Shown here piece after piece: positions 1 to 5,576 of a DNA stretch of 11,517 nt. The DNA is from Candidatus Bipolaricaulota bacterium (GTDB lineage: Bacteria; Bipolaricaulota; Bipolaricaulia; Bipolaricaulales; Bipolaricaulaceae): the NCBI GenBank assembly GCA_027027485.1, contig JALVLL010000138.1:1-11517 (forward strand), written 5' to 3'. The position numbers and the translations under genes were made by a program. Each line of letters begins with the position of its first letter. The stretch's first letter is position 1. The notes under the pieces are model-generated. The model was not told where the DNA came from, searched no databases, and saw nothing but the letters and a program-made list of their open reading frames with translations.

Positions 1-1746
1 GACGTGCTTTCCCTGGGGCCCGGGGATGCCACGAGGACGCTCTTTTTCGACGGGGAAGGACGGCTCATCTCCGAGGCGATCGTCTCCCGACTCCCCGACG
101 ACCGTTACGGGGAGGGGCGTTATCTCGTGCTCGCCCCGAAGGGCGATGGGGAAGCCATTAGGAAATGGCTTTCGGCACTCTCGGATGGCTACGTCCTCTT
201 CGACCCCGAGGACATCCACCGCAAGGTCCAGGGGCCCGCGGTAATAGAGGAAGTTCGTGACGCGTTACGCGTGACGGGTGACGGGAAAGTGGAGTTCACC
301 CTGGATGGAAAAAGAGTTAGGGTGGATGCCGAGGGGAACGTAGCTCCGGAGGGGATCTTCCTGGGACTCTCGGGGGAGATAAAGGGGCTCTACAAGGAGC
401 GCCCTGAGCTCTTCGCCATCAAGAAGCCCTATTTCGTCGGGGAGCCCCTCCTGCGGGAAGTGCTCCGTGCCTCACATCCCCTATCTCCGCCCGCTGACCC
501 ACCCATCACCTATCACCCATCACCCGTCACCAAGAAGACGCCCCTCAACGACTGGCACCGGGAGCACGGGGCCAACATGGCCGAGTTCGCCGGCTACGAC
601 ATGCCCCTTTGGTTCTCCTCCGCCCTGGAGGAGCACCGGGCGGTGCGGGAGCGGGCGGGGCTCTTCGACCTCGGACACATGGGGACCATCATGGTCTCCG
701 GCCGCTTCGCCGAGGCCTTCCTGGACCTTGTTTTCTCCAACTACGCCGCCTGGATACACCCCGGCCAGGCCATGTACGGGTTCCTCCTCGATCACGAGGC
801 CCGGGTGATCGACGACCTCATGATCTACCGCCTGGCCGAGGACCGTTATCTCCTCGTCGTCAACGCGGTGAACGAGGATCGGGACCTCGCCTGGCTCCGC
901 GCGGTGAACGAGGGGAAGGTCCGTCCTGACCCCAATCGCCCGTGGGTGGAGCCCCCGGGGGAGGTGGAGCTCCGGTTTCTGAAAGATGAGGAAGGCGGCC
1001 TCGTGGATTTCGCCCTCCAGGGCCCGAGGTCCCGGGATGTGCTCACGAGGCTCCTTCCCCGCCGGGATTCCCTGAGGCTCCGGGCCCTGCGGAGGATGGA
1101 ATTCATCGAGCTCGAGATCGAAGGGACCGAGGCCATCTGTGCCCGTACCGGCTACACCGGGGAGCCCTTGGGGTACGAGATCTACGTGCCGAAGGAGAGG
1201 GCACGGGTGGTCTGGGAGGCGATCCTGGACGCTGGAAAGGGGTTCGGGGTACTCCCTTGCGGCCTCGCGGCCCGGGATTCCTTGCGGTGCGAGGCGGGGC
1301 TTCCTTTGTGGGGCCACGAGCTAGCCGGGGAGCATGAGATCCTGCCCCACGAGGCGGGGTTCGGGGCCTATGTGAAGCTCCACAAGCCCTTCTTCATCGG
1401 CCGCGAAGCCTATAAAGGAAGGCTTTCCCGCTGGGAGCGGGAGGTCATCCGCTTCGAGGTCCCGGCGGGGGCGCGACCGGTGCGGGCGGGCGCCGCGGTC
1501 TTGGACAGGGGCGGCCGGGTGATCGGCTGGGCCACGAGCTGTGTCCCCGTGCCCCAGGGCCACCAGGTGGGGATGGCCATCGTGTGGCGGAGGGGCCTAG
1601 CGAAGGGGACGCCCATAGGGCTCGCCCTGGGCAAAGCCCCCGAACGCACGGAGCTCGGGGCACGGCTCCCCTGGATCGTGGAGGGGAAGGTGCTCTCCCG
1701 GTTTTTCTCCAAGGCGCCTTACGGTTCGAGGGGGTCCCAAGAGTAG
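1..1746 (+). CDS. gcvT: Glycine cleavage T protein (aminomethyltransferase) with an extra N-terminal GcvT-like module; 5' end cut by window
   Basis: The C-terminal part (from about nt 532) is a full-length GcvT. In the glycine cleavage system GcvT moves the aminomethyl carbon from lipoyl-H protein to tetrahydrofolate, releasing ammonia. Visible family motifs are KKTPLNDWHREHGANMAEFAGY at the module start, the conserved Asp pair in VIDDLMIYRL (nt 811-816), FALQGPRSRDVL, ARTGYTGEPLGYEIYVP (from nt 1141) and CGLAARDSLRCEAGLPLWGHEL. The segment before QGP is longer than usual. Nucleotides 1-480 encode a partial second GcvT-like module: DVLSLGPGDATRTLFFDGEG resembles the folate-binding half, and KKPYFVG resembles the KPFFIG element of the main module. 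The frame is open at position 1, so the GTG at 4 is probably not the start. A Pro-rich linker made of heptad repeats joins the modules. An internal GTG at 460 could instead start a separate gcvT. The GcvT identity of the second module is firm; fusion versus two genes is not. Confidence 0.88.
   Translation, partial: DVLSLGPGDATRTLFFDGEGRLISEAIVSRLPDDRYGEGRYLVLAPKGDGEAIRKWLSALSDGYVLFDPEDIHRKVQGPAVIEEVRDALRVTGDGKVEFTLDGKRVRVDAEGNVAPEGIFLGLSGEIKGLYKERPELFAIKKPYFVGEPLLREVLRASHPLSPPADPPITYHPSPVTKKTPLNDWHREHGANMAEFAGYDMPLWFSSALEEHRAVRERAGLFDLGHMGTIMVSGRFAEAFLDLVFSNYAAWIHPGQAMYGFLLDHEARVIDDLMIYRLAEDRYLLVVNAVNEDRDLAWLRAVNEGKVRPDPNRPWVEPPGEVELRFLKDEEGGLVDFALQGPRSRDVLTRLLPRRDSLRLRALRRMEFIELEIEGTEAICARTGYTGEPLGYEIYVPKERARVVWEAILDAGKGFGVLPCGLAARDSLRCEAGLPLWGHELAGEHEILPHEAGFGAYVKLHKPFFIGREAYKGRLSRWEREVIRFEVPAGARPVRAGAAVLDRGGRVIGWATSCVPVPQGHQVGMAIVWRRGLAKGTPIGLALGKAPERTELGARLPWIVEGKVLSRFFSKAPYGSRGSQE
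257..284 (+). repeat. Heptad tandem repeat array A (GTGACGG family, 4 units)
   Basis: Four consecutive 7-nt units read GTGACGC, GTTACGC, GTGACGG, GTGACGG, followed by G. The array lies in frame inside the upstream GcvT-like module and encodes part of RDALRVTGDG. It matches the reverse complement of array B (502-529). Confidence 0.6.
502..529 (-). repeat. Heptad tandem repeat array B, inverted relative to array A (4 units)
   Basis: On the + strand the units are CCCATCA, CCTATCA, CCCATCA, CCCGTCA. On the minus strand this is GTGACGG, GTGATGG, GTGATAG, GTGATGG, the same 7-mer family as array A. It encodes the low-complexity linker PPITYHPSPVT just before the complete GcvT module begins (KKTPL at 532). 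Such heptads are more typical of intergenic DNA than of coding sequence. Confidence 0.7.
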
Positions 1747-1749
1747 GGG

Positions 1750-2361
1750 ATGAACGGGATACGACGGGCCTTCGTGGTGTTGAGCCACGCCGGGCCCCTA
1801 ACGCCGGATTTCCCCTTGGCGGACCTCCCGGGGAGCGCTGGAAGGCTCGATATCCTCTGCCGCTGCGCCACCGAGGCCTTCCTCCTCTCCCACGGGATCC
1901 GCCGCGATGTCCTCCTTTACCTCGTGATCCGCGGGAGGCTCCTCATAAGGCTCGACGGGCGGACCCTCAGGTACCTCAACCCGGATGAGCGCTCCACCGC
2001 CGCCCTCCTGAGGAAGGCCATCGCGGCCGTCCAGGGGAAGGAGGGCCCGGAGTGGGTGCCCTCCACCCCGGGGATCCACGCCCGCTGGGGGTCGCTTTCC
2101 GACGTGCGGGCCGAGCTCGAGGGAGGGGGCCACTCACTCTATGTCCTCGAGGAAGGCGGGGAATTCATCCGGGGAATGGAGCTTCCCCCGCACGTGGGCT
2201 TTTTCCTCTCCGACCACAAGGACTTCTCCCCCGAGGAGCGGGAGCTCCTCGGGGACCTGCCCAAGGTCTCCCTAGGGCCCCACTCACTCCAGGCGCAGAC
2301 CTGTATCGCTTTGGTGCATAATGAGCTCGATCTCAGGGAGGCCGGATGGGTGAACGTCTAG
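1750..2361 (+). CDS. trmY: tRNA (pseudouridine-54 N1) methyltransferase, TrmY family (SPOUT fold)
   Basis: 203 residues, the usual TrmY length. TrmY is a SPOUT-class SAM enzyme that methylates N1 of pseudouridine-54 in the tRNA T-loop of archaea. Diagnostic segments are DLPGSAGRLDILCRCATEAF with the following SHGIRRDVLLYLV (residues 25-59), NPDER (77-81), STPGIHAR (105-112), FFLSDHKDFSPEE (151-163, the GDHxG-like SAM-site region, here with Ser for the first Gly), and the C-terminal SPOUT-knot segment VSLGPHSLQAQTCIALVHNELD (173-194). The ATG is 3 nt after the gcvT stop with a weak SD, suggesting translational coupling. The family is typically archaeal, with scattered bacterial homologues annotated as putative. 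Bacteria normally carry m5U54, so the substrate here is open: a pseudouridine-54 synthase would be needed to supply it. Family assignment is secure from motif order; activity is inferred. Confidence 0.9.
   Translation: MNGIRRAFVVLSHAGPLTPDFPLADLPGSAGRLDILCRCATEAFLLSHGIRRDVLLYLVIRGRLLIRLDGRTLRYLNPDERSTAALLRKAIAAVQGKEGPEWVPSTPGIHARWGSLSDVRAELEGGGHSLYVLEEGGEFIRGMELPPHVGFFLSDHKDFSPEERELLGDLPKVSLGPHSLQAQTCIALVHNELDLREAGWVNV
2335..2341 (+). promoter_or_regulatory. Shine-Dalgarno of the DUF2007 gene, inside the trmY 3' end
   Basis: AGGGAGG lies 4 nt before the ATG at 2346 and inside the trmY coding sequence. It supports the ATG at 2346, which overlaps the trmY stop, over the GTG at 2361. Confidence 0.6.
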
Positions 2362-2579
2362 TGGTGCTGACGCGGGTCATCGGGGAGGTGGAGGCAGACC
2401 TCCTCATCGGTTTCCTGGAGGGGGAGGGTATTCCGGCCAGCAAGCGCACCCATGTCCCCCCCTCGGTCTATCCCGTGGCCGTGGATGGGCTGGCGGAGGT
2501 GGAGATCCTGGTGCCCGAAAGCTTCCTCCCCCGGGCCCGAGAGGCCCTGGAGGCCTTCAAGCCGGGGCACGATGGATGA
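2346..2579 (+). CDS. DUF2007-like small protein
   Basis: 77 residues. The pattern VVLTRVIGEVEADLLIGFLEGEGIPA, then V-rich strands and EVEILVPESFLPRAREALEAF, is typical of DUF2007. That family is small single-domain alpha/beta proteins described as putative signal-transducing or PII-like; its biochemical role is not established. There is no signal peptide or membrane segment, so it is cytoplasmic. The start codon overlaps the end of trmY by 16 nt, and its stop overlaps the start of pcm by 8 nt. It is therefore translationally locked between two methyltransferase genes, which suggests co-expression but does not prove shared function. Confidence 0.7.
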   Translation: MGERLVVLTRVIGEVEADLLIGFLEGEGIPASKRTHVPPSVYPVAVDGLAEVEILVPESFLPRAREALEAFKPGHDG

Positions 2580-3219
2580 GGGACGCTGGGCCGAGGAGCG
2601 CCGCCGGATGGTGGAGGAGCTGCGGCGCTTCGGGATCGAGGATGAGCGCGTCCTTTCGGCCATGGAGAAGATCCCGCGGCACCTTTTCGTCCCCGAACAC
2701 CTGCGGCACCTGGCGTACGAGGACTCGCCGCTTCCCATCGGACACGGGCAGACCATCTCCCAGCCCTACATCGTCGCCCTCATGACCCAGGCCCTGGAGC
2801 TCAAGGGGGACGAGAAGGTCCTCGAGGTCGGAACGGGTTCCGGCTACCAGACGGCGATCCTCTGTGAGCTCTCCCGGGAGGTCTTCTCGATCGAGCGGAT
2901 CCCGGAGCTCGCCGAGGGGGCGCGGAGGAGGCTCGAGGAGCTCGGCTACAGGAACTTCCATATAAGGGTGGGCGACGGCACCCTGGGCTGGCCCGAGGAG
3001 GCCCCGTTCGATCGGATCATCGTCACCGGAGGGCTTCCCGAGGTCCCGAGGCCCCTGGAGGAGCAGCTCCGGGAAGGGGGGAGGCTCGTTGCCCCCATCG
3101 GCGGGAGGTTCGACCAAGATCTCTGCCTTTTCCTGAAGGAGAAAGGCAGGCTCCGGCGAAGGGTCCTCTGCCCCTGTACCTTCGTCCCCATCATCGGTTC
3201 TCACGGCTGGAGGAAGTGA
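2572..3219 (+). CDS. pcm: Protein-L-isoaspartate O-methyltransferase
   Basis: 215 residues from the ATG at 2572, close to the E. coli Pcm length (208). The enzyme uses SAM to methylate abnormal L-isoaspartyl residues so that aged proteins can be repaired. Family motifs are IPRHLFVPEHLRHLAYEDSP (34-53), the active-site region PIGHGQTISQPYIVALMTQAL (55-75), SAM motif I VLEVGTGSGYQTA (83-95), the acidic ribose-binding position in IERIPEL, GDGTLGWPEEAPFDRIIVTGG (134-154) and the terminal FVPIIGSHGW (204-213). The frame stays open upstream to 2452, but that extension is the shadow of the DUF2007 gene; homology begins at MDEGRWAEER. The start overlaps the DUF2007 stop by 8 nt and lacks a strong SD, so coupled translation is likely. 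Confidence 0.95.
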   Translation: MDEGRWAEERRRMVEELRRFGIEDERVLSAMEKIPRHLFVPEHLRHLAYEDSPLPIGHGQTISQPYIVALMTQALELKGDEKVLEVGTGSGYQTAILCELSREVFSIERIPELAEGARRRLEELGYRNFHIRVGDGTLGWPEEAPFDRIIVTGGLPEVPRPLEEQLREGGRLVAPIGGRFDQDLCLFLKEKGRLRRRVLCPCTFVPIIGSHGWRK

Positions 3220-3238
3220 GGGGGTCACCTGACCCCTC
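3218..3238 (+). terminator. Terminator-like hairpin after pcm (no T-tract)
   Basis: GAGGGG-GTCA and TGACCCCTC can pair over about 9 bp with one bulged G and a very tight CC loop, starting at the pcm stop codon. No run of T follows, so this is a weak candidate for an intrinsic terminator. It could equally be a 3'-stabilising stem. Confidence 0.3.
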
Positions 3239-3306
3239 GCCCCGGGAAAGGAGGGGCGGTGAGGCTTGAACAATGATCCTCCCATGGCTTGCGCCTGTCC
3301 TAACCG

Positions 3307-3326
3307 AAGGAGCTATGCGGATGTAG
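3307..3326 (+). promoter_or_regulatory. Misplaced SD with start-stop (ATG-TAG) ahead of the barrel gene
   Basis: AAGGAG (3307-3312) is followed 8 nt later by ATG immediately followed by TAG (3321-3326), with another ATG at 3315 in the same frame. The next gene's ATG is at 3342, about 29 nt from this SD, and a TAA at 3333 blocks any upstream in-frame start. Ribosomes may load on the minimal ORF and re-initiate. The functional reading is inference. Confidence 0.35.
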
Positions 3327-3341
3327 CTTCCATAACGAACC

Positions 3342-4064
3342 ATGAGGCGCTGGATCTTCGCCCTTTTGGCCGCTGTGATCACCTTCCCGGGGTTGGGCCT
3401 GGGGATCTCCACCGGGGTCTCCCTGGGATGGGGGCCGGTGGATCCGGTGGACATAAACCTCGCCGTGGGGGCCATAAACGGGGCCCTGGAGTACTACTCC
3501 ACCCTGGGGACGGGCGATGTTCCCCCCTTAAGGAAGCTCGATCAGGCCATTGGCCTCAGGGTGTCGCAGGGGCTCGACCTCGGGATCGGCTTCGGCCTGG
3601 AACTCGCTGTGTTCAAGGCGGAAACGTCCACCGAGGGGGCCTTCCAGGTGGACGGCGATACCTATCGTATTTCGGCCTCCATAGCCCTCCGCTACGCCAG
3701 GTTCGGCCCTTGGGTTTACTTCCCGTTATTCGACGGCTTCCTTGGGATCGGGATCTCCGGGGGGATAGCGCTCCCCGAGCTCCGCTACTTGGTCTCCTTC
3801 CCGATTCCCGACGGATGGGAACTCTCGTTCGTCCCCCTGAGCGATGAATTCGAGGCCCGGGCCCTGAGCTTCTACGGCACGGCCTTCATCAGGGCCGCGG
3901 TGATCCGTTTCCCCGGGTTCTCCCTGGGCCTGGAGATCGGGTGGCACCTACAGCCGGTGGTACTGTGGGAGGGGGGCACCATCGATCTCAACGGGGATGG
4001 GAAGGCCGACGGGATTGGGCTTGTGGGGTTCTGGCTCGGCGGGGGCGTATGCATCTCCTTCTAG
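3342..4064 (+). CDS. Predicted outer-membrane beta-barrel protein, unknown function
   Basis: 240 residues. An N-terminal signal peptide (MRRWIFALLAAVITFPGLGL) precedes a body made almost entirely of short amphipathic strands separated by Gly/Asp/Pro turns, for example LDLGIGFGLELAVF, YRISASIALRYARFGPWVYF and GLVGFWLGGGVCISF. The protein ends in Phe, as outer-membrane barrels recognised by the BAM complex usually do. A DLNGDGKADG segment near the C-terminus resembles a Ca-binding loop and probably sits in an extracellular turn. I do not recognise a named family. It leads an operon with the two PKD lipoproteins that follow (9-nt gap), so an envelope-assembly or surface role is likely. The nearest upstream SD is poorly placed. 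Localisation is moderately sure; function is unknown. Confidence 0.65.
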   Translation: MRRWIFALLAAVITFPGLGLGISTGVSLGWGPVDPVDINLAVGAINGALEYYSTLGTGDVPPLRKLDQAIGLRVSQGLDLGIGFGLELAVFKAETSTEGAFQVDGDTYRISASIALRYARFGPWVYFPLFDGFLGIGISGGIALPELRYLVSFPIPDGWELSFVPLSDEFEARALSFYGTAFIRAAVIRFPGFSLGLEIGWHLQPVVLWEGGTIDLNGDGKADGIGLVGFWLGGGVCISF

Positions 4065-4068
4065 GAGG
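4063..4068 (+). promoter_or_regulatory. Strong Shine-Dalgarno deciding the start of the first PKD lipoprotein
   Basis: AGGAGG overlaps the preceding stop codon and lies 5 nt from the ATG at 4074. It favours that ATG over the in-frame GTG at 4068, which falls inside the SD. Confidence 0.75.
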
Positions 4069-4073
4069 TGAGG

Positions 4074-4682
4074 ATGAGAGCGAAGCTTGGCTTAGCAGTT
4101 TTGGGATTGGCGGCCTTGGCCCTCGGGGGATGCAAGATCCTCTCCGATCCGCCCCAGGCCCTCTTCTACCTCCATCCCGGCGTCGGGGAGGCCCCTTTGG
4201 AGGTGGTGTGTGACGGGTCCATCTCCTTCGATGTGGACGGGGTGATCAAGGAATACATCTGGGACTTCGGCGATGGGACCCGGGCCTTCGGTCCCCTGGT
4301 CTCCCACACCTACCTCACCCCCGGAGAGTATGTGGTCACCCTGCAGGTGTACGACGCGGACGGCCTTTCCGACATGAGGACCATGAAGGTGAGGGTCCTC
4401 CCACAGCCGCCTGAGCCGGAATTCACCTGGGGGCCAGAGAGGCCCGGGGCCGGGGAACTCATAACCTTCGATGCCTCGGCCTCGACGAGTCCCAACGGCC
4501 GGATCGTGGAATATCGGTGGTCCTTCGGGGACGGGGAGCGGGCCACGGGGCAAGTGGTGCAACATCGTTTCTGGAACGGCGGGAGCTATCCCGTCACCTT
4601 GACGGTGGTGGACGAGCTGGGGGCCGAGGCCACGGTGACCAAGACGGTCAAGGTGCAAGGGGGTCCGGGATGCGGAGGCTGA
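4074..4682 (+). CDS. Lipoprotein with two PKD domains (first of a tandem pair)
   Basis: 202 residues. A signal peptide ends in a lipobox (LALGGC, Cys20), predicting lipidation and membrane anchoring. Two PKD (polycystic kidney disease type, Ig-like beta-sandwich) domains follow. The first, about residues 28-108, has YIWDFGDG (61-68) and SHTYLTPGEYVVTLQVYDADG. The second, about 115-195, has ITFDASAST, YRWSFGDG (147-154) and GGSYPVTLTVVDELGA. PKD domains are extracellular protein or carbohydrate interaction modules. The protein ends in GGPGCGG, giving a second Cys that is neither in the lipobox nor in a PKD core. It is paralogous to the next gene, which begins inside its 3' end. No enzymatic domain is present. 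A surface binding or scaffolding role is inferred. Confidence 0.85.
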   Translation: MRAKLGLAVLGLAALALGGCKILSDPPQALFYLHPGVGEAPLEVVCDGSISFDVDGVIKEYIWDFGDGTRAFGPLVSHTYLTPGEYVVTLQVYDADGLSDMRTMKVRVLPQPPEPEFTWGPERPGAGELITFDASASTSPNGRIVEYRWSFGDGERATGQVVQHRFWNGGSYPVTLTVVDELGAEATVTKTVKVQGGPGCGG

Positions 4683-5299
4683 AGGGCTTTCTCGTCGCGG
4701 CTTTCGGTGCGGCAATGGCTGCCCTCATCGTGGGCTGCAACCTCTCTTCGGTATCCGATGAGGGGATCGTGGCGGTGATCCGGGCCGAGCCCACCTCCGG
4801 CGAGAGCCCCCTGGAGGTCTCCTTCGATGGCACCGGCTCCCGGGATCCCGCGGGGGAGATCCAGGAGTACCTTTGGGATTTCGGCGACGGAAGCGGGGTG
4901 GGTGAGGGCCCAACCGTGACCCATGTCTACACCCGCCCCGGCACTTACACCGCGACCCTGGTGGTCACCGGCCCCTCGGGGGTGGGGAGGGCCACCGCGT
5001 TCGTCTATGTGGACAACTCCCCTCCCCAGGCCGATTTCACCCACTCCCCGCAGGATCCCCTGAAGCACGAATCCATCGTCTTCGACGCCAGCGCCTCCGT
5101 AGATCCCGACGGGGAGATCGTGGCCTATTACTGGGACTTCGGCGATGGGGCCACCGCCGAGGGGGAGGTGGTCTCCCACGCCTATGAGGAAGATGGCCAG
5201 TACCTCGTGATCCTGAGGGTAGTGGACGACGGCGGTGCTGAGGACGAGACCTCCCGACAGGTGGTGGTGGAGACCTGTCCGGGCGGCGTCTGCGGCTGA
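4670..5299 (+). CDS. Lipoprotein with two PKD domains (second of a tandem pair)
   Basis: 209 residues from the ATG at 4670, which overlaps the preceding gene by 13 nt and has AAGGGGG 6 nt upstream. The frame is open further upstream, but only this ATG gives a signal peptide (MRRLKGFLVAAFGAAMAALI) and lipobox VGC (Cys23). PKD domain 1 spans about 33-115 with WDFGDG (69-74) and HVYTRPGTYTATLVV. PKD domain 2 spans about 120-201 with FDASASVDPDGEIVAYYWDFGDG and HAYEEDGQYLVILRVVDDGG. It ends in CPGGVCG, a two-Cys tail that echoes the GCGG tail of its neighbour. It is clearly a tandem duplicate of that gene. It is the last gene before a strong terminator. Confidence 0.85.
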   Translation: MRRLKGFLVAAFGAAMAALIVGCNLSSVSDEGIVAVIRAEPTSGESPLEVSFDGTGSRDPAGEIQEYLWDFGDGSGVGEGPTVTHVYTRPGTYTATLVVTGPSGVGRATAFVYVDNSPPQADFTHSPQDPLKHESIVFDASASVDPDGEIVAYYWDFGDGATAEGEVVSHAYEEDGQYLVILRVVDDGGAEDETSRQVVVETCPGGVCG

Positions 5300-5341
5300 C
5301 CAGAGGGGACAACGCAAGGGCCCGCTTTAGGAGTGGGGATG

Positions 5342-5367
5342 CGCCCCCACATGGGGGCGTTTTCCTT
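5342..5367 (+). terminator. Intrinsic terminator of the barrel/PKD operon
   Basis: CGCCCCC (5342-5348), loop ACAT, GGGGGCG (5353-5359), then TTTTCCTT. This is a perfect 7-bp GC stem followed by a T-rich tract, 42 nt after the last stop codon. An upstream GTGGGG (5333-5338) could compete for the CCCCAC within it, but I see no aptamer there. Confidence 0.85.
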
Positions 5368-5405
5368 ATGGTCGGAATGGGTGTGATGTGTCTTACCCTC
5401 GGGGC

Positions 5406-5434
5406 TTGACTAGTGGAATGTAATTGCATAAAGT
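5406..5434 (+). promoter_or_regulatory. Sigma70-like promoter of the riboswitch operon
   Basis: TTGACT (5406-5411) is a near-perfect -35. A 17-nt spacer leads to TAAAGT (5429-5434), a 4/6 match to the -10 consensus. The predicted start near 5440 coincides with the 5' edge of the riboswitch. It lies just downstream of the preceding operon's terminator. Confidence 0.75.
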
Positions 5435-5438
5435 TTTC

Positions 5439-5540
5439 GGTTGGTGGGAGTGGCGAAAGGGCAAACCCGGGGAAACCCGGGGGCGCAAAGCCGCGGGCCC
5501 TAACGCGTGAGGGCGAGGGTAGCCGGGCTGCCGAACCACC
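5439..5540 (+). promoter_or_regulatory. Cyclic di-GMP-I (GEMM-I) riboswitch aptamer
   Basis: The conserved GEMM-I landmarks occur in order. AAAGGGCAAACC (5456-5467) comes first, then a GAAA-tetraloop stem CCCGGG-GAAA-CCCGGG (5466-5481), then GCGCAAAGCC (5483-5492). Next is the second stem, GCC-G-CGG pairing with CCGGGC (5490-5496 with 5523-5528), capped by GCCC/GGGC (5497-5500 with 5511-5514) and with an internal loop where the tetraloop receptor belongs. The closing GTAGCCGGGCTGCCG (5519-5533) resembles the 3' end of the Vibrio Vc2 aptamer. The P1 closing stem can form by GGC/GCC (5452-5454 with 5530-5532) and GGTGG/CCACC (5443-5447 with 5536-5540). The class binds the second messenger c-di-GMP and often controls motility, pili or adhesins. 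Here it precedes a secreted-subunit operon. Confidence 0.92.
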
Positions 5541-5571
5541 CCCATGGATTAAAAAATCCATGGAGGTGGTT
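5534..5571 (+). promoter_or_regulatory. SD-sequestering hairpin: expression platform of the c-di-GMP riboswitch
   Basis: The 5' arm 5534-5550 and 3' arm 5555-5571 pair as 7 bp (AACCACC/GGTTGG-type helix, strand GGTGGTT), one C/A mismatch, and 9 bp (CCATGGATT/AATCCATGG), closed by an AAAA loop. The 3' arm contains the SD GGAGGTGG (5562-5569) of the gene starting at 5577. The CCACC in the 5' arm is also the 3' strand of the aptamer P1, so P1 and the outer helix exclude each other. The following TTTAATT is too short for a convincing terminator, so control is probably translational. The predicted sense is ligand ON (inference). Confidence 0.8.
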
Positions 5572-5576
5572 TAATT

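Noticed and set aside
520..1317. 265-codon open frame on the minus strand
   Set aside because: It is the antisense shadow of the conserved GcvT module. It is rich in His/Pro/Gly with no family resemblance, as expected from GC-rich codon bias.
2452..2571. Upstream extension of pcm to an earlier ATG
   Set aside because: The extra 40 residues are the out-of-frame shadow of the DUF2007 gene, and Pcm homology begins at the ATG at 2572.
2557..3285. 242-codon minus-strand frame opposite pcm
   Set aside because: The + strand carries an unmistakable pcm gene; the antisense product is low-complexity.
3266..3300. Promoter before the barrel gene starting at TTGAAC
   Set aside because: No acceptable -10 occurs at 16-18 nt spacing.
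4517..4669. Upstream extension of the second PKD lipoprotein
   Set aside because: It overlaps the first PKD gene out of frame and would put the signal peptide and lipobox in the middle of the protein.
5534..5576. Riboswitch-controlled intrinsic terminator
   Set aside because: The hairpin is strong, but only TTTAATT follows and its 3' arm holds the SD with correct spacing to the ATG. Translational control fits better.
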